A stretch of 48,564 bases of DNA, from positions 1 to 48,564 of the forward strand of contig CAUJJP010000023.1 in NCBI GenBank assembly GCA_963205525.1, read 5' to 3'. The notes below the pieces were generated by a model, which worked only from the letters and a program-made list of their open reading frames with translations, was not told the DNA's origin and did not search any database. The first letter of the stretch is position 1. Every line of letters starts with the position of its first letter. Position numbers and translations under genes: made by a program. Positions 1-8,952 of this stretch are shown here, in pieces. This DNA is from Pseudomonadota bacterium. Lineage in GTDB: Bacteria; Pseudomonadota; Gammaproteobacteria; Burkholderiales; Burkholderiaceae.

Positions 1-1
1 C

Positions 2-1582
2 GGGGGGGGGGGGGGGGGGCGGGGGGCTTGTTTCGGCCTGTTGGGGCTGGCGGGGGCGCCGGGGGCCCCCCGGCCCGCGACCGTGCTGCCGGGCTATGTG
101 TGGCAGTCGACCCTGCTGACCCTGGGGGTGGCGATGGGCGCCGCGCTGCTGGGCACCGCCTGCGCGGTGGCGGTGAGCCTGTTCGACTTCCCGGGCCGGC
201 GCTTCTTCGAGTGGGCGCTGCTGCTGCCGCTGGCGATGCCGGCCTATGTGCTGGCCTACGCGATGACGGACGCGCTGCAGCCCAGCGGCTTGCTGCAGAC
301 CTGGCTGCGTGCCCACACCGGCGCCCGGGGACCGCTGTGGCCCGAGGTGCGCAGCCTGGGCGGCGCGGTGGCGCTGTTCGTGCTCACGCTCTACCCCTAC
401 GTCTACCTGCTGGCGCGCGCGGCCCTGGGCGAGCGCGCGGGTCAGCTGCTGGAGGCGGCGCGGCTGCTCGGCGCCGGACTGATGCGGCGCATCACCGCGG
501 TGGCCTTGCCGCTGGCGCGCCCGGCGATCACCGCCGGCGTGGCGCTGGCGATGATGGAGACCCTGGCCGACTGGGGCGTGGGCGCCTATTTCGGCCTCGC
601 CACCTTCTCGACCGGCATCTTCAAGGCCTGGCTGGTGATGGACGACCGCGTCGCCGCGGCCCAGCTCGCCTCGCTCCTGCTGCTCACCGTGGCGCTGCTG
701 CTGTGGGTGGAAAAGCGTGCCCAGCAGCGGCTGCGCTTTGGCACCAGCCGGCGCAGCGGCGGCGCCGAGGCGCGCGCGCTGCGCCTGCGCGGGCGCGCGC
801 TCGCCGCGGTCTGGACGCTGTGCGCGCTGCCGGTGCTGCTGGGCTTCGCGCTGCCGGTGGGCTGGCTGCTGTGGATGCTGGCGCAGGAGCTGCGCTACGC
901 CGAGTTCGGGCTGCCGCTGGCGCGCTTTGCCGGCTGGGCCTGGGCCAGCTTGCGGCTTGCGGCGACGGCGGCCTTGCTCGCCACCGCGCTCGCGCTGGCG
1001 CTGGGCTTTGCCCTGCGCCCGGGCCGCGGCCGCGGCCGGCGCGCCCTGGCGCCGGCGGCGGGCCTGCTCTCGCTGGGCTACGCCGTGCCGGGGGCGGTGC
1101 TGGCGGTGGGCGTGCTGGCCCCGCTGGCGCTGGTGCAGGCCGCCTGGCCGCAGCTGCCGGCGGCAGCGCTCGTCACCGGCACCGCATTCGGCCTCATGGC
1201 GGCCTATCTGGCGCGCTTCTCGGCGGTCGCGCTGCAGTCGGTGCAGGCCGGATACGCGCGCATCAGCCCGAATGTCGACGAATCCGCGCGCCTGCTCGGC
1301 GCCGGGCGCTGGCGCCTCTTCGGCCGCCTGCACCTGCCGCTGCTGCGGCGCTCGGCGCTCGCCGCAGGGCTGCTGGTCTTCGTCGACGTCATGAAGGAGC
1401 TGCCGGCGACGCTGATGCTGCGCCCCTTCGGCAGCGACACGCTGGCGGTGGTGGCGGCCAACTTCGCGCGCGACGAGCGCCTGGGCGAGGCCGCGCTGCC
1501 CTCGCTGGCCATCGTCGCGGTGGGCCTGATCCCGGTGCTGCTGCTGTCGGCGGCGATGCGCGCGGAGCGCTCAACACCCTGA
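2..1582 (+). CDS. Iron(III) ABC transporter permease, FbpB-like (5' truncated)
   Basis: Inner-membrane permease of a binding-protein-dependent ABC importer, by family the ferric-iron type that fuses two permease domains in one chain. The frame is open to the left edge, so the true start is missing; a TTG at 41 is the first start codon but begins inside the protein. About 513 residues remain, against roughly 540-560 usual for the family. Two ATPase-contact EAA loops are visible, one beginning EAARLLGAG and one beginning ESARLLGAG, each followed by a P-rich helix start, which marks the two-domain layout. About twelve hydrophobic segments are present. No binding-protein or ATPase gene lies in the window, so the substrate is inferred from family only. 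Confidence 0.85.
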   Translation, partial: GGGGGGRGACFGLLGLAGAPGAPRPATVLPGYVWQSTLLTLGVAMGAALLGTACAVAVSLFDFPGRRFFEWALLLPLAMPAYVLAYAMTDALQPSGLLQTWLRAHTGARGPLWPEVRSLGGAVALFVLTLYPYVYLLARAALGERAGQLLEAARLLGAGLMRRITAVALPLARPAITAGVALAMMETLADWGVGAYFGLATFSTGIFKAWLVMDDRVAAAQLASLLLLTVALLLWVEKRAQQRLRFGTSRRSGGAEARALRLRGRALAAVWTLCALPVLLGFALPVGWLLWMLAQELRYAEFGLPLARFAGWAWASLRLAATAALLATALALALGFALRPGRGRGRRALAPAAGLLSLGYAVPGAVLAVGVLAPLALVQAAWPQLPAAALVTGTAFGLMAAYLARFSAVALQSVQAGYARISPNVDESARLLGAGRWRLFGRLHLPLLRRSALAAGLLVFVDVMKELPATLMLRPFGSDTLAVVAANFARDERLGEAALPSLAIVAVGLIPVLLLSAAMRAERSTP

Positions 1583-1606
1583 TCCTGCCCGGCGTATTCC
1601 ACCGGG

Positions 1607-1681
1607 TGGTCCCCCCGACAGGAATCGAACCTGTATTTGCCGCTTAGGAGGCGGCCGTTCTATCCATTGAACTACGGGGAG
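1607..1681 (-). tRNA. tRNA-Arg (anticodon CCT)
   Basis: Read on the minus strand this is a 75-nt cloverleaf. The acceptor stem is CTCCCCG paired with CGGGGGG, with one T-G wobble at the second pair. The D-arm starts GTTCAATGG. The anticodon stem GCCGC/GCGGC carries loop CTCCTAA, so the anticodon is CCT. The T-arm is ACAGG-TTCGATT-CCTGT. The discriminator is A and CCA is encoded. It reads AGG codons. It lies just downstream of tamB on the same strand; no separate promoter is obvious in the 58 bp between them. Confidence 0.95.
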
Positions 1682-1739
1682 CGCGGTCGGCGGCGCGGGG
1701 GGGCGGTCTGGACACCGGCGGCGAGCGCGGCGGATTGTG

Positions 1740-3200
1740 TCACGGCACCCGCCAGACCCAGATCGCGTCGAGCGCGTTCTCGGCGCCGGACTGGGCGCGC
1801 AGGGTGAAGCGCTGGGCGACGCGGTAGATGAGCTGCCAGGTGCCGACGGTGGCGTTCATGCTGCGCTCGTAGCCGAGGTACCAGCGGCTGGAGATCTGCT
1901 TGCCCAGGCTGACGACGGTGTCGCGGGTGCCGCTGCCGTCCTCGTCCTGGCGCACCGAGAACTCGTCCAGCCCGAGGTTGCGCAGCACGGTGTCGCTGGG
2001 CGTCTCGCCCTCGCCGGCCAGCAGCGCCATCGCGGCGCGCTGCAGCAAGGCGCTGTCGGTGCGGCCCAGGGCGCCGGGGTCGCGCCCGAGGACGAGCCAG
2101 GAGAGCTTGTCGGTGTCGCTCAGCTCGGGGTTGGCGTACAGGCGCACGCGTGGCGACTGCACGCCGCCGGTGATGGACACGCCGACCTCGATATCCAGGT
2201 TGGGGCGCAGCGCCAGCACGTCCAGGCGCGGGTTGGCCGGATCACCCGTGAAGACCAGCTCGCCGCGCTGCACGACCAGCTTCTGGGCATAGGCGTTGTA
2301 GCTGCCGTCCACCGTGTTGACGCTGCCGTTCACCGCCAGCCGGCCGCCCGGGGCGCTGATGCGCAGCTTGCCGGCGAGCCGGGTGTCCAGCCCGTGGCCG
2401 CGCACGCGCAGCCGCGGCCCGAGGTCGATGTCGAGCGCGACCTCGGTGCGGCGCGGCGGCGCGGGCGCGGCGTCGCCCGCGGCGGCCGCCGCCGGTGTGT
2501 CGGCGCGGCGCACGACGACGTCATCGTCCAGCGCCGGCGCGTCGCTGCGGCTGGCGTCGAACAGGCCTTCGTCTATGCCCAGGCTGCCGCGCAGGCTGAG
2601 CGACTGCGCGGCCAGCACCAGCCTGGCCTGGCCGCTGGCGACGAGGCGGCGGTCGATGCGCGACAGCAGCTGGAAGCGCTCGGCCTGCAGCGTCAGATCG
2701 GCCTGCGGGCGCAAGCCCAGGGTGGCGCCACCGCCGAGCTGCAGCCGGCCTTCGCCCGCGTGCAGGACGAAGCGATCGATCTCGGCGCGCTCGCCCGCGA
2801 GCCGGATGCGCAGCTCGCCGTCGCGCAGGTGCACGCCTTGCAGCAGGTTGCGCAGGCCCAGCCCGTCGCCGTCCAGGCTGCCGCGCAGCTCGGGCGCGCC
2901 GAGCCGGCCGCCGAAGTGCAGTTCGCTCGCCACCGAGCCCTGCAGCCGCCAGCCCGGCGGAACCCAGGCGCCCCAGACCTCGAGCCTGGCGACCCGGCCG
3001 ACCATGGAGCCGTCCAGCACCGCATCGGCGCCCGGCCAGCGCGCCTGCGGCGTGGTCTGGGCGCGCAGCACGCCGCCGAGCTCGCCCAGCGTGCTGCCGG
3101 CCAGGGCCTGGGTGAAGGTCCATTCGCCGTCGCTGGCCTGCAGCGCCAGCCGCAGGTCGCTAAGGCCCAGCGCCAGCACCGATTCGGGCGACTCGCGCAC
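1740..3200 (-). pseudogene. tamB: tamB, C-terminal part (separated by an in-frame TAG)
   Basis: This is the conserved C-terminal DUF490 half of TamB, the inner-membrane-anchored periplasmic protein that works with TamA in outer-membrane assembly and lipid transport. It is in the same frame as the upstream part (3222-5834), separated only by a TAG at 3222-3224 and seven sense codons. The GTG at 3200 is the first start codon after the stop, but no Shine-Dalgarno sequence precedes it, so independent translation is doubtful. The fragment ends with the family's typical beta-strand run (YNAYAQKLVVQRGELVFTG, later RWYLGYERSMNATVG). It matters because this half is the one expected to meet TamA. Either the gene is broken, the stop is read through, or the base is a sequencing error. 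Confidence 0.8.
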
Positions 3201-3221
3201 CGCGAGGTCGCCGCCGCGGCG

Positions 3222-5834
3222 CTAGATCACGGCCTCGACCTCGGTCTGCGCGCCCAGCGCCAGCTGCAGCCGGGCGCCGATGCGCAGGTCGCCTTCCCAG
3301 CCCATGGCGGGTTGCCAGCGCGCCAGCAGCGGGGCGACGGCAAGGTCCTCCAGCCGCGCCTGCCAGCGCAGGCTGCCGGCCTCCTGGCGCAGCTCGTCCC
3401 AGGCGAGGGCGATGCCGCCGGCCAGGCGCAGCCGGCCGGCGTCGGCGCGCAGCCGCTGCAGGCTGCCGTCGCGGCCGAAGGCGAGCTCGGCGTGCAGCGG
3501 CTGCGCCTGCAGCCACGCCTGCGGCGCGCTGGCGTCGGCGGGCCAGCGGCCATCCCAGGGGCCGGCGCCCAGCTGCTGCAGCTCGCCCTGCCAGCGCCAG
3601 CCCTCGGCGTCGTGCTGCAGCCGGCCGCTCAGCTGTGCGCCCAGCCGCGTGCCCTCGGCATCGCCCAGCGCCAGGCTGCGCGCCAGCGCCGGTGGCGGCA
3701 GCAGGGGCAGGGCGGCATCCAGGCGCAGCCGGTGCGAGTCCAGCGTGCCGTCCAGGCGCAGATCGGCATCGGCCAGGGTCTGCCGCTGCCACTGCAGGGC
3801 GTGGACCTGCAGCCGTGCCTGCAGGGCCGCGTCGCTGCCGGTCTGCCACTGCAGCGTGGCTTCGCCCAGGCGCAGCGGGCCCGCGAGCACCCCTTTCGCC
3901 TGCGCCTGACCCTGGCCGCGCAGCGCCGGCCAGCGTCCTTGCAGGCTGCCGTCGGCCTGCAGGCTGCCGGCTCGGGGCAGATCCTGCAGTGCGGGATGGA
4001 GCGCCGACCAGGGCGCCAGTCGCTCCAGTGACGGCGCCGCGATCGTGAAGCGCGCCTGGTCCTCGCCTGTGCCGCGGTCGGGCTGGGCGGCGAGCTCGAT
4101 GCGGTTGCCGCCGGCGTCCAGGGCGAGACTGAGCTGGCCGTCGGTCTGCAGGGCGGCGTGACCGCTGAGCGGCACGTCGGCGAGCAGCGAATCCTCGAGC
4201 TGCAGCTCGGCGCTGCCGGCGATGCGACGCCAGGCGCCGTCCGCCGGCAGCGGCAGCTGCAGGTCCAGCGCCAGGCTGCCGTTCAGGCGCTGCCGGCCGC
4301 GCTGCCAGGCCGCGCCCAGGCCCGGCCACCAGGGCGCGGGGTCGAAGTCCTGCAGCGCCGCCTGCCCGGCGACCGCCCAGCCCGCCGCCGTGCGGCGCAG
4401 GCGTGCGTCGGCGCTGGCCTGGGCCGCGCCGCTGCGTGCGAGCAGGCGCTCCAGCTGCAGCACGTCGGCGCTCGCGCGCGCCTGCGCCTGCACGAAGACG
4501 GTCTGATCCAGCCCGGACGGCTGGCCGTGCAGCGCCAGCGCCAGCAGCGCCTGCCAGGGCTCGGTGGCCGCGGCGGCGGCCGGGTCGGGCGAGGGCAGGC
4601 CGCCGGCCTGCAGGCCCAGCGCACCGGCGAGCTGCCAGGCCGGCGCGCGCGCGTCCAGCCGCTGCGGCTGCAGCGCCGCGGCCTGCAGCTCCAGGGTCAG
4701 CTCATGGCCCTGCCACAGGCCGCTGCCGCTGAGCCGGCCGGCGTCCCATGCGGTGCTCTCGGTCCCGTTAGCACCGGCCAGCGCCAGGCTCAGGGCCGCG
4801 ATCTCGACCCGGTCCGGCGCGGCGGGGTCTGCGCGCAGCGCGAGCCGCAGCTCGCGCAGCGGCAGCCGGCCGGCGTCCCAGCGGCCTGGGCGCTGGTTGT
4901 CCAGCTGAACATGCAGCTGCAGCGCCTGTCCGGGCGCCGGATCGACCAGCTCGGCGCTGCCGCCGATCCGGGTCTGCGGCAGGCGCGGCGACAGGCGCGC
5001 GAGGTCCAGGTCCTGCGTGCGCAGCGTCAGCGCGGCAAGCGGGAAGCCGGCAAACGGCTTCAGCCTGGCCTGGACCTCGGCGTGCGCGCTGTCGTCCAGC
5101 CCGCTGAGCGTGGCTTGCAGCGTGGGGCTGGCGAGCGGCCCCTGCAGCCGCAGCTGCGCCTGCCAGGGCTTGGACGCGGCGGGCAGCGAATGCAGATCGG
5201 CCTGTAGCGCCAGCGCCAGCGGCGCGTCGGCCTGCAGCCGCAGCTCGGCGCTGGCCTGGCCGCCGTCCCAACGCAGGCGCAGATCGCTGACGCGGTGCTC
5301 GCTGCCGCCCGCGGCGCCGATCTCCAGCACGGCCTGCAGGCTGTGCAGCGGCGCGCCGTCGCCGAGCTGCAGTTCGTCGAGGGCGACGGTGCTGCGCAGC
5401 GCCAGCGGCAGGCGCAGGGTCGAAGGCGGCGGCGAGGCCGGGGTGTCGGCGCCCTGCCAGTGCAGCCGCCGCGCGCGCACGGCCTGCGCCTGCAGACCCA
5501 GCCACAGGCCGGGCGCCGGCCGCCACTGCAGGCGCAGGTCCTCGATCGCCAGCGCCTGCAAATCGAGGCGGCCGGCCGCGCCCTGCCAGCGCAGGCGCTC
5601 GGCCTCGAAGCGCGCGCCGAGCAGGGCGCCGCGCGGCTGCTGCACCTGCAGTCCCGGGATCTGTGCCAGCAGCCAGGCGCTGCCGGCCGCGCTGCCCAGC
5701 AGCGCCCACAGGGCCAGCGGCAGCGCGGCGAGCAGCGCTGCGAGCGCCGCCAGCAGGGCGACCCAGCGCCGCCAGGGTCGCTGCTGCACGACGCTGGGCG
5801 GCGGATCCGGGCGCGGGCCGGCTTGCTCGTCCAT
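3222..5834 (-). CDS. tamB: TamB, N-terminal part ending at a premature TAG
   Basis: The ATG at 5834 overlaps the tamA stop (TGATG), so translation is probably coupled. The product has a short cytoplasmic N-terminus, one membrane anchor at about residues 20-50 (WVALLAALAALLAALPLALWALLG), then a long periplasmic repeat-rich beta-helical region. It stops at TAG 3222-3224 after about 870 residues; the homologous sequence continues in the same frame for another 494 codons. Full-length TamB would be about 1364 residues, usual for proteobacteria. Base composition and codon use do not change across the stop, which fits a recent point change (for example CAG, GAG or TGG to TAG) or an error rather than old decay. 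Confidence 0.85.
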   Translation of the reverse strand: MDEQAGPRPDPPPSVVQQRPWRRWVALLAALAALLAALPLALWALLGSAAGSAWLLAQIPGLQVQQPRGALLGARFEAERLRWQGAAGRLDLQALAIEDLRLQWRPAPGLWLGLQAQAVRARRLHWQGADTPASPPPSTLRLPLALRSTVALDELQLGDGAPLHSLQAVLEIGAAGGSEHRVSDLRLRWDGGQASAELRLQADAPLALALQADLHSLPAASKPWQAQLRLQGPLASPTLQATLSGLDDSAHAEVQARLKPFAGFPLAALTLRTQDLDLARLSPRLPQTRIGGSAELVDPAPGQALQLHVQLDNQRPGRWDAGRLPLRELRLALRADPAAPDRVEIAALSLALAGANGTESTAWDAGRLSGSGLWQGHELTLELQAAALQPQRLDARAPAWQLAGALGLQAGGLPSPDPAAAAATEPWQALLALALHGQPSGLDQTVFVQAQARASADVLQLERLLARSGAAQASADARLRRTAAGWAVAGQAALQDFDPAPWWPGLGAAWQRGRQRLNGSLALDLQLPLPADGAWRRIAGSAELQLEDSLLADVPLSGHAALQTDGQLSLALDAGGNRIELAAQPDRGTGEDQARFTIAAPSLERLAPWSALHPALQDLPRAGSLQADGSLQGRWPALRGQGQAQAKGVLAGPLRLGEATLQWQTGSDAALQARLQVHALQWQRQTLADADLRLDGTLDSHRLRLDAALPLLPPPALARSLALGDAEGTRLGAQLSGRLQHDAEGWRWQGELQQLGAGPWDGRWPADASAPQAWLQAQPLHAELAFGRDGSLQRLRADAGRLRLAGGIALAWDELRQEAGSLRWQARLEDLAVAPLLARWQPAMGWEGDLRIGARLQLALGAQTEVEAVI

Positions 5835-7783
5835 CAGAAAGCGATCCCGACGCCGAAGTGCAGGCGCCAGCTCTGCAGCTCGTGGCCGTAGGCCAGGTCC
5901 AGCTTGAGCGGGCCGACCGGGCTGCGGTAGCGCAGGCCGACGCCGCTGCCGACCGCCGGGCGCAGGTGGCCGAAGTCGGCGGCGGCGTTGCCGGCGTCGA
6001 CGAAGACCGCGCCCCACAGCGCCGGCAGCCTGGCGGACAGGGGTCGCGCCAGCTCCAGGCTGAAGGTGGCCAGCGCGTCGCCGCCGCCGACCGCGCCGTC
6101 CACCAGCGGGCCCAGGCTGCGGTAGGCGTAGCCGCGCACCGAGTCGTCGCCACCGGCGCGGAACTGCTGCGAGTCGGGCACCGCGACGCGCTCGCGGCGC
6201 AGCACCTGTCCGAGCTCGATCCGGGCCTGGCCGAACACCCCGGCCGGCAGCGGGCGGTACAGCGTCAGGCGGCCGTACAGACGCGAGAACCAGCCGCTGT
6301 CGCTGCGGTCGCCCTGCGCATGGCCGACGCCGCCTTGCAGCGAGACCGTCCAGCCGCGGCTGGGCAGGATGGCGTCGTCCAGCCGGCGCCAGACGCCGTG
6401 CGCGTTGGCGCTGAGCGCGAGCTCGGTGTGCTCGGGCACGGCTGCCCCTGGTACCAGCCTGCGCTGCGCCGAGCGCTCGGCCTCGAGGTAGAGCAGGCGG
6501 TCGATCCGGCTGCCGTTCTGCGCCCGGCCCAGGCGCAGGCGCTGCGAGAGCACCACGTCGTCGCTGCCTTCCAGACGCTCGACGGCGCCGCCGAGCAGCC
6601 AGCGCCACTGCTTGGGTCCGGGGTGGGTGGCGATCTCGCCGTCCCAGGCCTGGCGCAGGCGGGCCCATTCCAGCTTGTTGCGCGCCGCCAGGGGGTGTCC
6701 GAACAGGCGCCGGTGCAGGTGCTCGACCGAAGCGCGCGGGCCGACGTCGGCGCTGTAGCCCAGGCCCAGCGTCCACACCTGGCGCGGCGCCTCGGCCAGG
6801 CGCACGCGCAGCGGCGCCGCCGCGGCCTGTGCCGGGTCGGGGTCAAAGCCGATGTCGATGCGGTCGAAGAGCCCGGACTGGCGCAGCCGGTCCTGGAAGT
6901 CCAGCACCCGGTCCTCGGTCAGCGGCGTGCCGGCGCCAAAGCCGGCGATGTCGCGCACGGTCTGGGCGTCGTGGTGCTGCAGGCCCTCGATCTGCAGCGC
7001 CCCGAGGCGAAACAGCGGCCCGCTGTCGGCGACGACGTAGATCCGCACCTGCGCCTGCCCCGGATCCACCTCGGCGCCGCTGCCCAGCCAGCCCGCGGCG
7101 GCGTAGCCGGCGCCGCGCAGCCGCGTCAGCAGCGCCGTCTTGGCGCCGCTCCAGTCCTCGTTGCGAAAGGCGCGGCCGACGGGCAGCGCCCAGTCCTCGC
7201 GCAGCGCCTGCAGCAGCGCGCGTGCCTGGGTGTCGCCGGCCGCGGCGGCGCTGGCGGCGTCGCCGACGACGTCCACCACCGCGCTGCCCACCCGCGTGCG
7301 CGGCCCGGGGGTCACACGCACGAGGATCAGCTCGCCTTCGCGCGTCAGCGCCAGCCGGGGGTCGAAATAGCCCTCGGTCTGCAGCAGCTCGCGCGCCTGC
7401 GCCGGGGTGGCGTCGAGCAGGCGCCGCAGCTCGGCCTCGGGCACCGGCTCGTCGCCGGCCAGCGCCGGCAGGCGCGCGATGTCCAGGTGTTGCTGCAGCA
7501 GCTCGGCGAGCCTGTCCGGCGCCTCGACGCGCAGCTGCCAGCGGGCGCGGGGCGGGGGGCTGGCGGGTGCACTGGCGGGTGCACTGGCGGCGGCACTGGC
7601 GGCGGCACTGGCGGGCCTTGGCGTGTCCGCCGGTGCGGGGGCCGGCGTGTCCGCTGCTGCAGGCGCAGGCGTGCCCGCCGCTGCCGGCGCCTGTGCGGCA
7701 CAGGCCGTCGAGGCCAGCAGCGACGCCAGCACGGCCCAGCGCCGCGGGAGGGAGGGGCGCAGCCCGTCCCCGCGGGCGCTCAT
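5834..7783 (-). CDS. tamA: Translocation and assembly module protein TamA (Omp85 family)
   Basis: Outer-membrane Omp85-family barrel that partners TamB. The 649-residue product starts at an ATG (7783) that overlaps the stop of the upstream VWA gene as ATGA. A Sec signal peptide ends near residue 30 (ASTACAAQA). Next is an unusual Ala/Pro/Ser/Thr-rich linker at about residues 33-75, made of short tandem repeats. POTRA-like domains fill about residues 80-350 (for example GALQIEGLQHHDAQTVRDIAGF). The C-terminal barrel includes the FRAGGDDSVRGY motif typical of Omp85 proteins and ends in a phenylalanine (GVGIAF), as outer-membrane barrels do. It sits between the VWA gene and tamB in a tightly overlapping operon. 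Confidence 0.93.
   Translation of the reverse strand: MSARGDGLRPSLPRRWAVLASLLASTACAAQAPAAAGTPAPAAADTPAPAPADTPRPASAAASAAASAPASAPASPPPRARWQLRVEAPDRLAELLQQHLDIARLPALAGDEPVPEAELRRLLDATPAQARELLQTEGYFDPRLALTREGELILVRVTPGPRTRVGSAVVDVVGDAASAAAAGDTQARALLQALREDWALPVGRAFRNEDWSGAKTALLTRLRGAGYAAAGWLGSGAEVDPGQAQVRIYVVADSGPLFRLGALQIEGLQHHDAQTVRDIAGFGAGTPLTEDRVLDFQDRLRQSGLFDRIDIGFDPDPAQAAAAPLRVRLAEAPRQVWTLGLGYSADVGPRASVEHLHRRLFGHPLAARNKLEWARLRQAWDGEIATHPGPKQWRWLLGGAVERLEGSDDVVLSQRLRLGRAQNGSRIDRLLYLEAERSAQRRLVPGAAVPEHTELALSANAHGVWRRLDDAILPSRGWTVSLQGGVGHAQGDRSDSGWFSRLYGRLTLYRPLPAGVFGQARIELGQVLRRERVAVPDSQQFRAGGDDSVRGYAYRSLGPLVDGAVGGGDALATFSLELARPLSARLPALWGAVFVDAGNAAADFGHLRPAVGSGVGLRYRSPVGPLKLDLAYGHELQSWRLHFGVGIAF
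7558..7620. repeat. 12-bp tandem repeats inside tamA linker
   Basis: About five near-identical 12-bp units, alternating ggcgggtgcact and ggcggcggcact types. They encode a four-residue A/S/P repeat in the TamA linker between signal peptide and POTRA domains. The unit is a multiple of three, so copy-number change would alter linker length without a frameshift. Confidence 0.8.
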
Positions 7784-8952
7784 TTGCTCAGCAGTCGCAT
7801 CGCCCCTTCGAGGCCGGCCAGGGTGAGCGGGAACATGCGCTGGCCCATGAGCTGCTGGACGATGGCGATGCTCTGGCGGTACTGCCACATGCCCTGCGGC
7901 TCGGGGTTGATCCAGGCGTAGCGCGGGAAGGCGTGCACCAGCCGCTGCAGCCACTCGGCGCCGGGCTCCTCGTTGTTGTATTCGACGCTGCCGTTGGCCT
8001 GCAGGATCTCGTAGGGGCTCATCGTCGCGTCGCCGACGAAGATCAGCTTGTAGTCCTTGTTGTAGGTGCGGATGAGGTCCCAGGTCGGTGTCTTCTCGGC
8101 GTAGCGGCGCCGGTTGTCCTTCCACACGAAGTCGTAGACGCAGTTGTGGAAGTAGAAGAATTCCAGGTGCTTGAACTCGGACTTGGCGGCGCTGAACAGC
8201 TCCTCCACCTGGTGCACGTGCTCGTCCATGGTGCCGCCGACGTCCATCAGCAGCAGCACCTTCACCTTGTTGTGGCGCTCCGGGATCATGCGGATGTCGA
8301 GCATGCCGGCGTTCGCCGCGGTGGCGTGGATGGTGTCGTCCAGGTCCAGCTCGAGGTCGGCGCCCTCGCGCGCGAAGCGGCGCAGCCGGCGCAGCGCAAC
8401 CTTGATGTTGCGCGTGCCCAGCTCCTTGGTGTCGGCGTAGTCCTTGAAGTCGCGCTTGTCCCAGACCTTGACCGCGCTGTGGTTGCGGCCCTTGTCCTGG
8501 CCGATGCGTATGCCCTGCGGGTTGACGCCGTAGGCGCCGAAGGGGCTGGTGCCGCCGGTGCCTATCCACTTGCTGCCGCCGGCGTGACGTTCCTTCTGCT
8601 CCTGCAGGCGCTTCTTCAGCGTTTCCATCAGCTCGTCCCAGCCCATCTTCTGGATCGCGGCCTTGTCCTCGGGGCTGAGTTCGAGCTCCAGGGTCTTGCG
8701 CAGCCACTCCAGCGGCAGCTCCTGGGTGAAGTCGGTCAGCAGCTCCACGCCCTTGAAGTAGGCCGAGAAGGCGCGGTCGAACTTGTCGTACTGCGACTCG
8801 TCCTTCACCAGCGCGGTGCGGGCGAGGACGTAGAAGTCGTCCACCGAGGGGCCGATGACGCCGGCCTGCAGCGCCTCCAGCAGGGTCAGGAACTCCTTCA
8901 CGGAAACCTTGAGCTTGGCCGCGCGCAGGGTGTAAAAAAAGTCGATCAGCAT
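7780..8952 (-). CDS. VWA domain protein (CoxE-like family)
   Basis: A 390-residue cytosolic-looking protein with a C-terminal von Willebrand factor A domain. The MIDAS-like motif is LLLMDVGGTMDEHV, with D-x-G-G-T in place of the classical DxSxS; family members I know of commonly show DVGGS. I chose the ATG at 8952 (MLIDFFYTLRAAKL), the conserved family start, over an ATG four codons upstream. Neither has a clear Shine-Dalgarno sequence. Such proteins usually pair with MoxR AAA+ ATPases as a chaperone-like module; a moxR gene lies about 4 kb upstream at 13032-13883. The stop overlaps tamA by four bases. An 8-bp tandem repeat begins 52 bp before the start. Confidence 0.88.
   Translation of the reverse strand: MLIDFFYTLRAAKLKVSVKEFLTLLEALQAGVIGPSVDDFYVLARTALVKDESQYDKFDRAFSAYFKGVELLTDFTQELPLEWLRKTLELELSPEDKAAIQKMGWDELMETLKKRLQEQKERHAGGSKWIGTGGTSPFGAYGVNPQGIRIGQDKGRNHSAVKVWDKRDFKDYADTKELGTRNIKVALRRLRRFAREGADLELDLDDTIHATAANAGMLDIRMIPERHNKVKVLLLMDVGGTMDEHVHQVEELFSAAKSEFKHLEFFYFHNCVYDFVWKDNRRRYAEKTPTWDLIRTYNKDYKLIFVGDATMSPYEILQANGSVEYNNEEPGAEWLQRLVHAFPRYAWINPEPQGMWQYRQSIAIVQQLMGQRMFPLTLAGLEGAMRLLSK

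Noticed and set aside
3198..3224. Frameshift as the cause of the tamB split
   Set aside because: Both parts are in the same frame with seven sense codons between, so the lesion is a single nonsense codon.
1737..4031. 764-codon plus-strand frame opposite tamB, and similar long frames elsewhere (for example 31297-34119 plus, 37864-41349 minus)
   Set aside because: Low-complexity Ala/Gln/Arg/Gly composition, no domains, and each lies antisense to a recognised gene; typical of 70% GC DNA.
5837..8707. Possible longer TamA or fusion beginning upstream at 8707
   Set aside because: The extension reads through the VWA gene in another frame with no family similarity; the ATG at 7783 with signal peptide is clearly the start.
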